A stretch of DNA of 14,583 bases, taken from contig JAKFER010000201.1 of assembly GCA_036675565.1 (NCBI GenBank), positions 1 to 14,583 on the forward strand, written 5' to 3'. Under the pieces are notes generated by a model, which worked only from the letters and a program-made list of their open reading frames with translations, did not search any database and was not told the DNA's origin. The translations under genes and the position numbers were made by a program. Origin of the DNA: JACCYQ01 sp036675565 (GTDB taxonomy: Bacteria > Bacteroidota > Bacteroidia > Chitinophagales > Chitinophagaceae). Of this stretch, positions 5,343 to 12,016 are shown one piece after another (the stretch's first letter is position 1; the number at the start of each line of letters is the position of its first letter).

Positions 5343-8192
5343 TTAAAGACTGGTAGGCAAGGCTAATTTCAATCTTGCAAAATAATATGCACCATTAAAA
5401 CCCATTTGTTGTACCCGGCGACTATAAACAAAACGACCTGAACTCATATTGCCACTGTGATGATGAATATCCTGGTAAACATCAAAAACATTATTGGCTC
5501 CAATAGTTAGTGAAAGTGTTGGAACAAGCTGGTAAGAAAATGAAACATCTGTAATTGTTTTGGAAGAAAATTCCTGGTCAAGTGTTTCGGCTTTACCAGT
5601 AAATGCATTCATAGGAAATGCTCCGGGATTTTCAGGATTTATTGTAGGATCCAGATAAACTACTTCTCCAAAATGTACAAAGCGCACCATGGCGCCAAAC
5701 TTATTGAGCTTATAATTAAAAGTAAGGCTGATCTTATTTTTTGGATTGGCAACTTCCACCCTGCTTTCATCTTCGCGGTTAAAATAGTTTGCTAATTGTC
5801 CACTGTTAACCAAAATGTCGGAAGCATGAATGAGTGGTTTGCCATCGGCTCCATTTTTAACTTCATTATCAATAAAGATCATTGCTAACGTGGTGCGTAA
5901 TGAATGTGATTCTTTAAACTGTTTATCGTACGACAAAACGGCTTCCAGTCCGCGGGCCCTGGTATCGATCGCATTGGTGAAAAAATTCGCGGTGTTGGCA
6001 CCAGCAGCCGCTAACTGATCTTTCAGTTGCTGGTTATTTCCACCAGTGAAATTATTGGTAAGTACAATACGATTATCAATATCGATCTGGTAAGCATCAA
6101 CTGTTATTTCTAATCCTGTAAATGGCCGTGCGGTAAAACCCACCGAATAATTATGGCTTGTTTCTTCTTTTAATTTGGGTATACCTAAAATTTCCGCAGC
6201 CTTGCTGTCATTGGTAAAAGTGCCGCTTTCAATAGGTACCTGTTGCCCGCCTTGTGTTACAAATAAAGTATTTGTTTTTGCATAAAACCTTTGTTGCATA
6301 CTGGGGGCCCTGAAACCACTGCTGGCAGATGCTCTTAAATTAAACATCTCGCTGAATTTGTATCGCGTTGCTACTTTGTAATTCAGGGTTGAACCAAAGT
6401 CACTGTAATTTTCAAATCGCAATGCACCCGTTACCAGGAAGTTTGTAGTAAAATCCTGTTCTATATCCAGGTAAACCGCTTTGGCATTCCTGGTTTTAGT
6501 ATCACCGATGGTATTGACAAATCCGGGGAAAACCTGTGCAGCTGCGGCAGCACCTGATGGTACATCATAATTTTTATAGGATGCCTCTTCACCGGAATTT
6601 ATACCAAAGCCATCCACACGGAACTCTGCACCAGCAGCGACATTGAGTCCCGCCAATATTTCATATTTTTTTGAGACATCTACATTCACAGTATTCTGCC
6701 AGAATTTTAATCCCCCGGCATCAAAAGAAGTTTGCGCATTTCCTGGCTGTGCAAACTGGGTGTAATTGATAGAATTATTGATTGTGAAGTCAAAGCGGTT
6801 GAGACCAAATGTGTTACTGACATCCATGTTCCAGTCACCCAATTTTGAACGCACACCAATAGCTGTAGAAAAATCAGTAAGGCCAGATTCAATCAAAGGC
6901 AGAAATCCGTTGGGATAAATAGCAAATACATCATTGGCATAAGGACCTGCACCACTGACCACACTGGTTGGATAACGGTAAAATCCTGCACTGGTTCCTA
7001 CTTTTTTACTGTATCCGCCAAAAACATAAAAATCTGTATTTACAGAAAATGGATAATTAAAATTATAAAATGCTGCTCCACCCTTCATATCGCTGTTGCC
7101 TATGCGCATATCAAAATCATTGCGATTCAGTCCCCTGGCATTCATGATCGAATCATCGCGGTTTACGCCACCCACATTGGGAAATATGGCACCGGTATAT
7201 GTTCCTGTCCTGTTGGTTTGTGATCGGTTGATATATTCACCCGTTAAGTGCAAGGTTCCTGATCCTATATTAAATCCATAACCCAGGGATGCCTGGAAGT
7301 TGCCGCCATCTCTTACATTTTCAGTTGGATCAGCAGGATTATTTGCCAATTTATATAACGCATAATTTTTATCATATTCTGTTACATGCCCACCATAACT
7401 TACACCAGCTTCCAGCAAACCGGTTTTACTTTTTAATACAATATTGATAACGCCGGCAATGGCATCCGAACCGTATTGTGCGGCGGCACCATCTCTTAAT
7501 ATTTCAATCCTTTCAACTGCAGTAGCGGGAATCGTGCTCATGTCTGTACTCACCTGCCCGCGGTTAATGGTTCCATTTACATTAACCAGCGCAGACTGGT
7601 GTCTTCTTTTACCATTTACCAATACCAGTACCTGGTCAGTTCCCAAACCCCTGAGTTGAGCCGGATCTACGTGGTCTGTACCATCTGCAATGGTTTGACG
7701 GGCTGATTGAAATGAAGGCGCTATATAATTCATGATCTGGTTCAGATCCACCTGTCCAATTTCATCAATCACCTGTGAAATGGGAATGATATCAACCGGC
7801 ACCGGTGTTTCAACTCTAGTACGGGAAAGATTTCTTGAACCAATAACAGTAACATTTGAAAGATCGCCCATTTCTACCAGGATGGCATCCCACTTCACTG
7901 TTCCTCCCTCCGGAACACTCACATTAAAAGACCTGGTTGCATATCCAACAAATGAAATAGTAACGGTTTGAAAACCTGCTGGTGACTGCAATGAATAATT
8001 TCCGTTATCATCTGCCAATACCCCGGCCCTGTTTGATTTTAATTGCACGGATGCGCCTCCCAATGGTTCTCCGTTACTTCCTCTTATGGTTCCGGTAATA
8101 GTGCCTGTTTGACTAAATGCGGCCAGGCATAAAAAAAGGCAAACTGTCAACAGCATGCCTGGTTTTTGAAAAGCAGTCAGATTCTTTGCCAT
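5343..8192 (-). CDS. TonB-dependent outer-membrane receptor, substrate unknown
   Basis: A 949-residue energised outer-membrane importer. A signal peptide (about 1-27, ending AAFS before Q28) is followed by a carboxypeptidase-regulatory-like beta-sandwich (about 30-105) typical of Bacteroidota receptors. Next come a TonB-box-like segment (SNVTVIGSR, 112-120), the plug domain (about 125-255, with QLRGLGTDQVLVLVNGKRR and RDGAAAQYGSDAIAGVINIV) and a 22-strand-type beta-barrel to the C-terminus. A triple histidine lies at 910-912 in one of the last loops. The barrel ends in YYFARLKLALPTSL. No SusD-like lipoprotein follows, so it is not a standard SusCD glycan pair. The substrate could be a siderophore, a peptide or a small glycoside. 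Terminators on both sides make it a single-gene unit, so a link to the neighbouring sugar genes is only positional. Confidence 0.93.
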   Translation of the reverse strand: MAKNLTAFQKPGMLLTVCLFLCLAAFSQTGTITGTIRGSNGEPLGGASVQLKSNRAGVLADDNGNYSLQSPAGFQTVTISFVGYATRSFNVSVPEGGTVKWDAILVEMGDLSNVTVIGSRNLSRTRVETPVPVDIIPISQVIDEIGQVDLNQIMNYIAPSFQSARQTIADGTDHVDPAQLRGLGTDQVLVLVNGKRRHQSALVNVNGTINRGQVSTDMSTIPATAVERIEILRDGAAAQYGSDAIAGVINIVLKSKTGLLEAGVSYGGHVTEYDKNYALYKLANNPADPTENVRDGGNFQASLGYGFNIGSGTLHLTGEYINRSQTNRTGTYTGAIFPNVGGVNRDDSIMNARGLNRNDFDMRIGNSDMKGGAAFYNFNYPFSVNTDFYVFGGYSKKVGTSAGFYRYPTSVVSGAGPYANDVFAIYPNGFLPLIESGLTDFSTAIGVRSKLGDWNMDVSNTFGLNRFDFTINNSINYTQFAQPGNAQTSFDAGGLKFWQNTVNVDVSKKYEILAGLNVAAGAEFRVDGFGINSGEEASYKNYDVPSGAAAAAQVFPGFVNTIGDTKTRNAKAVYLDIEQDFTTNFLVTGALRFENYSDFGSTLNYKVATRYKFSEMFNLRASASSGFRAPSMQQRFYAKTNTLFVTQGGQQVPIESGTFTNDSKAAEILGIPKLKEETSHNYSVGFTARPFTGLEITVDAYQIDIDNRIVLTNNFTGGNNQQLKDQLAAAGANTANFFTNAIDTRARGLEAVLSYDKQFKESHSLRTTLAMIFIDNEVKNGADGKPLIHASDILVNSGQLANYFNREDESRVEVANPKNKISLTFNYKLNKFGAMVRFVHFGEVVYLDPTINPENPGAFPMNAFTGKAETLDQEFSSKTITDVSFSYQLVPTLSLTIGANNVFDVYQDIHHHSGNMSSGRFVYSRRVQQMGFNGAYYFARLKLALPTSL

Positions 8193-8257
8193 GATGATAA
8201 GGTTTAGTTGTTGATAATTTCCCCGGAATGATACACTGGTCAGATGCTCTCTTTAAA

Positions 8258-8272
8258 GTTAATTAAATTAAC
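8258..8272. promoter_or_regulatory. AT-rich palindrome upstream of the TonB-dependent receptor
   Basis: GTTAATTAAATTAAC is a perfect 7-1-7 inverted repeat, 65 bases upstream of the receptor start codon. It shares its GTTAATT arm with the palindrome at 2612-2621 in the peptidase/pfkA promoter region. It may be an operator, but AT-only symmetry is easily produced by chance. I could not find a convincing TAnnTTTG -7 box for the receptor. Confidence 0.3.
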
Positions 8273-8311
8273 ACACAATAAGAGATGGCTTTTTTGGCCC
8301 GATAGCGGTGA

Positions 8312-8374
8312 TCTGGTCGTCATAAAATCCAGGCAATTATTTACATGCTTCAATACCTGCGCATCACGACTGGA
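8312..8374. other. Possible folded element in the receptor leader region
   Basis: The stretch at about 8285-8375 is richer in GC than the other gaps and holds nested inverted repeats. TCTGGTCGT (8312-8320) pairs with ACGACTGGA (8366-8374) through seven Watson-Crick and two G-T pairs on the plus strand. Inside, CAGG (8330-8333) pairs with CCTG (8356-8359). On the minus strand, the sense strand of the receptor, the two G-T pairs become A-C mismatches, which argues against an RNA leader there. It matches no riboswitch class that I recognise. Confidence 0.2.
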
Positions 8375-8394
8375 GAAAATAATTTTGTTCATAA

Positions 8395-8424
8395 AAAAAC
8401 CCGCTGGTCATTCAGCGGGTTTTT
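8395..8424 (-). terminator. Intrinsic terminator of the oxidoreductase-to-DUF1080 operon
   Basis: CCCGCTG (8400-8406) and CAGCGGG (8413-8419) form a perfect GC-rich stem around the six-base loop GTCATT. A runs and T runs on either side lengthen it to 12 pairs. It lies 20 bases beyond the stop of the DUF1080 gene, with a U-tract in that direction. It also has a T-tract on the plus strand, but no plus-strand gene ends there. Confidence 0.9.
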
Positions 8425-8444
8425 ATTTTTTTAAATAAACTTGT

Positions 8445-9176
8445 TTATAATTTACGGATCGTGATATTTCGGTAATACACTTTATCGCCATGATCCTGCA
8501 AAGCAATTCTTCCTTTTTTGTAAGTTCCAAATCCTTCAAACTCTTTAAACTTACTGTTTGCGATCATATTTTTCCAGTTATCATCCCACATGGTTGTTTG
8601 CACAACATCCGTTCCGTTTAACCTGAAAAGTAAATTTCCATTTTCGGCTTTGATCTCAACATCATTCCATTCGCCTGCTGGTTTTACGGTTTCCGGGTTT
8701 GCTGCTATCAGGTCGTACAAATCACCTGCACGATGTTTATTGATCTTTGCATCTGCATGTCTTTCATTATCCAGCACCTGCATTTCCGGACCCGTGTTCC
8801 ATGTGTTTTTATATTTTGTTGTATCCTCGTGAACATAAAACATAATGCCGCTGTTGGCACCTGAATCGACCTTCCACTGTAGTTTCAAATGAAAATTTTC
8901 AAATTCTTCATCCGTAACAATGTCGCCGCCATCCTTTACGGTAGGATCAAATATTAATTCACCATCCTGCAATTTCCATGACTGGCCAATGGTATTTTTT
9001 CCATAAGCATGCCAGCCGGTTAACGTGTTACCAGACAACAAGGGTTGCCATTCTTCGGTTGGTTGATCGTTATTCATAACATTTGCAGAATCTGTAGTTG
9101 ATGTGGTTGTTGTAGTGGAATCATTACATGCGCCCATTAAAAGTATAGCCGCACCCAAAGAAATTGTCCTGATCAT
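8445..9176 (-). CDS. 3-keto-disaccharide hydrolase (DUF1080) family lipoprotein
   Basis: A 243-residue exported lipoprotein. The lipobox LMGAC puts the lipidated cysteine at residue 17, followed by a linker of threonine, serine and asparagine (about 18-40). Residues 43-243 form one concanavalin-like beta-sandwich of the PF06439 family, with LLSGNTLTGWHAYG (46-59), GDIVTDEEFENFHLKLQW (84-101), SGANSGIMFYV (105-115), GPEMQVLDNERH (129-140) and GRIALQDHGDKVYYRNI (222-238). Pfam names the family 3-keto-disaccharide hydrolase: members cleave the glycosidic bond of a sugar already oxidised at C3. The gene starts two bases after the cytochrome stop, indicating translational coupling, and a strong terminator follows. 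Its role here, cleaving the product of the GMC dehydrogenase on the cell surface or in the periplasm, is inference. Catalytic residues cannot be named from the sequence alone. Confidence 0.88.
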   Translation of the reverse strand: MIRTISLGAAILLMGACNDSTTTTTSTTDSANVMNNDQPTEEWQPLLSGNTLTGWHAYGKNTIGQSWKLQDGELIFDPTVKDGGDIVTDEEFENFHLKLQWKVDSGANSGIMFYVHEDTTKYKNTWNTGPEMQVLDNERHADAKINKHRAGDLYDLIAANPETVKPAGEWNDVEIKAENGNLLFRLNGTDVVQTTMWDDNWKNMIANSKFKEFEGFGTYKKGRIALQDHGDKVYYRNITIRKL

Positions 9177-9178
9177 TA

Positions 9179-9592
9179 TTAGTTATTTTTTAATAAAAGA
9201 ATATAGTGAACCAAAGCTTTTGCATCTGCTTCAGATAAATTGGGATGCGGGGTCATTAAATCAGGTCCCCATACACCCGTACCACCTGATATAATTTTAC
9301 TGGCCAGGCGATCTACAGTAGTATCTGCAGCAGGTGCATACTTATTTGCAATTTCCCGGTAAGATGGTCCTATGATTTTGGTATCCACTTTATGACAGGT
9401 TGCACAATCCTGTTTTACTTCAATTGCTAATCCAGCCTGGTAAACCGGATTTGAACTCAAATCAGCACCGCCGGTTTCAGTAGTCGTTTCTGTTGTTGTT
9501 CCTGTTGATTCTGTAGTTTCCTTTTCCTCTCCGCTGTTGCAGGCTGTTATCAAAGCAGCTGCTGCAAACATTAAGCAATAGATCTTTTTCAT
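9179..9592 (-). CDS. c-type cytochrome lipoprotein (mono-haem, class I)
   Basis: A 137-residue exported electron carrier. The lipobox LITAC makes Cys18 the lipidated residue. A linker rich in threonine and glutamate (about 21-42) tethers a cytochrome c domain of about 95 residues. Haem attaches at CATCH (Cys63, Cys66, His67). IGPSYREIANKY (74-85) is the usual segment after the haem site, and Met113 in GPDLMTPHP is the probable sixth iron ligand. The C-terminal helix is LSEADAKALVHYILLL. The domain resembles small c551/c552 cytochromes. It is coupled to the DUF1080 gene two bases downstream and shares the locus with a flavoprotein dehydrogenase, so it is probably that enzyme's electron acceptor, as in cytochrome-linked glucoside 3-dehydrogenases. 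A general respiratory role remains possible. Confidence 0.92.
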   Translation of the reverse strand: MKKIYCLMFAAAALITACNSGEEKETTESTGTTTETTTETGGADLSSNPVYQAGLAIEVKQDCATCHKVDTKIIGPSYREIANKYAPAADTTVDRLASKIISGGTGVWGPDLMTPHPNLSEADAKALVHYILLLKNN

Positions 9593-9616
9593 TTTATTTT
9601 ATTTATTGTGTTTACT

Positions 9617-9624
9617 CAAATGTA
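9617..9624 (-). promoter_or_regulatory. Candidate internal -7 box before the cytochrome gene
   Basis: Read on the minus strand the sequence is TACATTTG, an exact fit to TAnnTTTG, 24 bases upstream of the cytochrome start codon in a 55-bp gap. It would give the cytochrome-DUF1080 pair a short leader and a promoter of its own. No -33 TTTG is seen at the usual distance, so this is tentative. Confidence 0.3.
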
Positions 9625-9647
9625 CCCGATAGTATTAGAACAGTTTT

Positions 9648-10703
9648 TTATTTTAATCCCAGAATGGCTTTGTTCATATTTTCAACAGCTTCCAAACCTG
9701 CAAAATCATCAAAGGCTTTTTCTGTTACCCGGATGATATGATCCTTAATAAATGCAACACCTTCCCGGGCGCCATCTTCAGGATGTTTGATACAACATTC
9801 CCATTCCAGTACAGCCCATCCTTCAAAATTGTATTGTGCAAGTTTACTGAAAATAGATTTAAAATCAACTTGTCCATCTCCCGGTGACCTGTAACGGCCT
9901 GCCCTGTTTAACCAGCTCTGATAACCACCAAATGTTCCCTGTTTTCCTGTGGCATTGAACTCCGCATCTTTTACATGAAAAGCTTTTATACGTTCATGGT
10001 AATGATCGATATACTGAAGATAGTCCAGGCATTGCAACACAAAATGAGAAGGATCATATAATAAACAGGCCCGTGAATGTTGATTTACTTTATCCAAGAA
10101 CATTTCATAGGTAACGCCATCAAAAAGGTCCTCACCCGGGTGAATTTCGTAACAAACATCCACACCCTGTTCATCAAAATAATTCAAAATCGGCATCCAT
10201 CTTTTTGCCAGTTCGGTAAATCCTGCATCCACCAATCCTTCCGGTCTTTGTGGCCATGGATGAAAGGTGTGCCAAAGCAAAGAACCGCTAAATGTAGCAT
10301 GCGCTTTCAAACCCAAATGTTGTGATGCTTTGGCTGCATATTTTAATTGCTGTACGGCCCATTCCGTTCTGCCTGTTGGATTGTTTTTTAAATTACCGGG
10401 TGCAAAGGCATCGAATAATAAATCATAAGCAGGATGCACCGCTACCAATTGTCCCTGTAAATGCGTGGAGAGTTCCGTGATTTCCATGCCTTGTTCCCGA
10501 ACGATGCCCTGGATTTCTTCCGCATAGGTTTTGCTTTCGGCTGCTTTTTGCAAATCGATTAACCGCGGATCCCAGGTTGGTATTTGAACCCCTTTATAAC
10601 CCAGGCTGGCCGCCCATTCACAAATGGATTTTAAACTATTGAAAGGCGGCTTATCATCTAAAAATTGTGCAAGAAAAATAGCGGGGCCTTGTATCGTTGT
10701 CAT
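9648..10703 (-). CDS. Xylose-isomerase-like TIM-barrel protein (sugar phosphate isomerase/epimerase family)
   Basis: A 351-residue protein without a signal peptide, hence cytoplasmic. It has the AP-endonuclease-2/xylose-isomerase-like barrel, opening with GPAIFLAQF (6-14) and YKGVQIPTWD (36-45). A divalent-metal site of the family type can be traced: Glu186 in YEIHPGED, Asp217 and His220 in YDPSH, His243 in AFHVKD and Glu300 in VLEWE. Members of this superfamily isomerise or epimerise sugars. LgdB1 and LgdB2 of levoglucosan catabolism belong to it, and they eliminate and rehydrate 3-keto sugars; CarC-type C-glycoside-cleaving subunits belong to it too. Beside an oxidoreductase and a DUF1080 gene, action on a keto-sugar is a reasonable inference, but the substrate and exact reaction are not shown. 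A 68-bp gap separates it from the preceding oxidoreductase gene. Confidence 0.88.
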   Translation of the reverse strand: MTTIQGPAIFLAQFLDDKPPFNSLKSICEWAASLGYKGVQIPTWDPRLIDLQKAAESKTYAEEIQGIVREQGMEITELSTHLQGQLVAVHPAYDLLFDAFAPGNLKNNPTGRTEWAVQQLKYAAKASQHLGLKAHATFSGSLLWHTFHPWPQRPEGLVDAGFTELAKRWMPILNYFDEQGVDVCYEIHPGEDLFDGVTYEMFLDKVNQHSRACLLYDPSHFVLQCLDYLQYIDHYHERIKAFHVKDAEFNATGKQGTFGGYQSWLNRAGRYRSPGDGQVDFKSIFSKLAQYNFEGWAVLEWECCIKHPEDGAREGVAFIKDHIIRVTEKAFDDFAGLEAVENMNKAILGLK

Positions 10704-10723
10704 GTTAATTACAGTTTAATGAA

Positions 10724-10741
10724 CAATCGCTTACGTGATTG
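10724..10741 (-). other. Small hairpin between the oxidoreductase and TIM-barrel genes
   Basis: In the transcript the sequence reads CAAUCAC-GUAA-GCGAUUG: two seven-base arms, one A-C mismatch and a GNRA-type tetraloop. No U-tract follows, so it is not a terminator. It could affect mRNA stability or processing between the two genes. It is short enough to be accidental. Confidence 0.25.
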
Positions 10742-10771
10742 CAGAACTTCATCCAAAAAATAGCATTTTAA

Positions 10772-11926
10772 TTATACCTCGAAAGGTATCCACTTTGTAT
10801 CACTGTTACCGCTTTTCACCATATTTTCCACAAAAGCCATACCACGCAATCCTTCTTCCACACCCGGGAAATGCCATTCTTTTTTCGGCTGTTCGTTACT
10901 GGTAGCCGCTTTAACAGTTAATGCAAAATTGCGGTAGTGATTAGCAAATGCTTCCAGGTAACCTTCCGGGTGGCCGCCAGGCGTCCGGCTGTTATGAGCA
11001 GCTACCGGTGACAGGTAGCCGCTTCCGGTTCTGTAGACTTCCATTGGTTTATCAAGCCATTTAACAAGTAAAGAGTTATTGTCTTCCTGTTTCCATTCCA
11101 ACCCGCCTTTTTCTCCATATACCCTGATCTTGACATTATTTTCTTCACCTGCAGCAACCTGCGTGGCCATCAAAACGCCTGTGGCACCATTATTAAAAGT
11201 CAGTAACGCCGCTCCATCATCATCCAGGTGACGGCCATTAACGACAATATTCATCTGCGCACAAATTTTGGTTACCTGCAGGCCAGAAACATATTCAGCC
11301 AGGTTAAAGGCATGCGTACCGATATCGCCCATAGCCCCTGATTTTCCACTTTTACCAGGGTCCGTTCGCCAGGAAGCTTGTTTGTTTTCTTCACCTTCTA
11401 AAAATGTGCTCAGCCAGCCTTGCGGGTATTCAACATATACTTTTCGGATGTTTCCAAAAACATGATCCAATACCATTTGCCTTGCCTGCTTAACCATCGG
11501 GTAACCTGTATATGTATGGGTGAGGCAAAAGATCAAACCGGATTGTTCAACCAGTTTTTTTAAATCCTTTGCCTGCTGCAAAGTAAAGGTCATGGGTTTA
11601 TCAAGCACTACATGAAAACCATTTTGCAAGGCCATCATTGCAGGATCAAAGTGCAGATGATTGGGCGTTGTGATAGAAACAAAATCCATACGCTGGTCAG
11701 CTGGCAGCATTTTTTCGGTTTCTATCATTTGCTGGTAGGACGAATAGACTCTTTCCGGTGGTAGAAATAATTCTTTTCCTGCCGCTTTTGATTTTTCGGA
11801 CTGGCTGCTGAATGCGCCACAAACCAATTCTATTTCACCATCCATGCGGGCAGCGATGCGATGAACTGCACCAATAAATGCACCGGGTCCACCACCAATC
11901 ATTCCCATTCTTAATTTTCTGTCCAT
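10772..11926 (-). CDS. Gfo/Idh/MocA family NAD(P)-dependent sugar oxidoreductase
   Basis: A 384-residue cytoplasmic dehydrogenase/reductase with an N-terminal Rossmann domain (about 1-130) and a C-terminal beta-sheet substrate and dimer domain. MGMIGGGPGAFIG (7-19) is the dinucleotide loop, and VSITTPNHLH (83-92) follows the fourth strand. VLDKPMT (107-113) is the family's EKP motif in its DKP form, with catalytic Lys110. HTYTGYP (137-143) and GAMGDIGTHAFNLAEY (197-212, Asp201 and His205) form the active site. The family interconverts hydroxyl and keto groups on sugars and inositols. It includes levoglucosan 3-dehydrogenase LgdA and the 3-ketoglucose reductase LgdC. With the TIM-barrel gene next to it, reduction of an imported 3-keto-hexose to the ordinary sugar is the favoured role, but the direction and substrate are inferred. 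It is the first gene of the leftward operon. Confidence 0.9.
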   Translation of the reverse strand: MDRKLRMGMIGGGPGAFIGAVHRIAARMDGEIELVCGAFSSQSEKSKAAGKELFLPPERVYSSYQQMIETEKMLPADQRMDFVSITTPNHLHFDPAMMALQNGFHVVLDKPMTFTLQQAKDLKKLVEQSGLIFCLTHTYTGYPMVKQARQMVLDHVFGNIRKVYVEYPQGWLSTFLEGEENKQASWRTDPGKSGKSGAMGDIGTHAFNLAEYVSGLQVTKICAQMNIVVNGRHLDDDGAALLTFNNGATGVLMATQVAAGEENNVKIRVYGEKGGLEWKQEDNNSLLVKWLDKPMEVYRTGSGYLSPVAAHNSRTPGGHPEGYLEAFANHYRNFALTVKAATSNEQPKKEWHFPGVEEGLRGMAFVENMVKSGNSDTKWIPFEV

Positions 11927-11952
11927 ATATTGTGAGTAATGAAGTGTTGAAA

Positions 11953-11986
11953 TAATTTTCTAAAATAGTACATTTAATTTTCTAAA
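11953..11986. promoter_or_regulatory. 12-bp direct repeat in the divergent promoter region
   Basis: TAATTTTCTAAA occurs twice without mismatch, at 11953-11964 and 11975-11986, so the start-to-start distance is 22 bp, about two helical turns. It lies in the 90-bp space between the oxidoreductase start (minus strand) and the transporter start (plus strand). The placement and spacing fit an operator for a regulator that controls both units. Each copy also contains TAATTTTC, one base from the TAnnTTTG -7 box, so they could instead be tandem promoters for the transporter. No regulator gene lies within the window. Confidence 0.45.
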
Positions 11987-12016
11987 CTCATTTAACCTAA
12001 TAATTCCCGCTTGTAT

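Noticed and set aside
5343..8192. SusC-type glycan importer
   Set aside because: No SusD-like lipoprotein gene is adjacent and the plug and barrel sequence look like a classical receptor with a carboxypeptidase-regulatory-like domain.
8240..8392. Minus-strand reading frame of 50 codons (MNKIIFSSRD...) between the operon terminator and the receptor gene
   Set aside because: It has no recognisable domain, signal peptide or upstream ribosome-binding site and begins three bases from the terminator. A frame of this length is expected by chance.
8193..8394. Cobalamin or other known riboswitch in front of the TonB-dependent receptor
   Set aside because: I find no conserved core of the cobalamin or other common riboswitch classes, and the best stem is weaker on the sense strand.
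8244..8438. Plus-strand reading frame of 64 codons in the same gap
   Set aside because: It runs through the terminator hairpin, has no family resemblance and no supporting context.
12011..12016. TTG at 12011 as the transporter start
   Set aside because: The ATG six bases later gives the expected N-terminus of the family, and nothing favours the rarer start codon.
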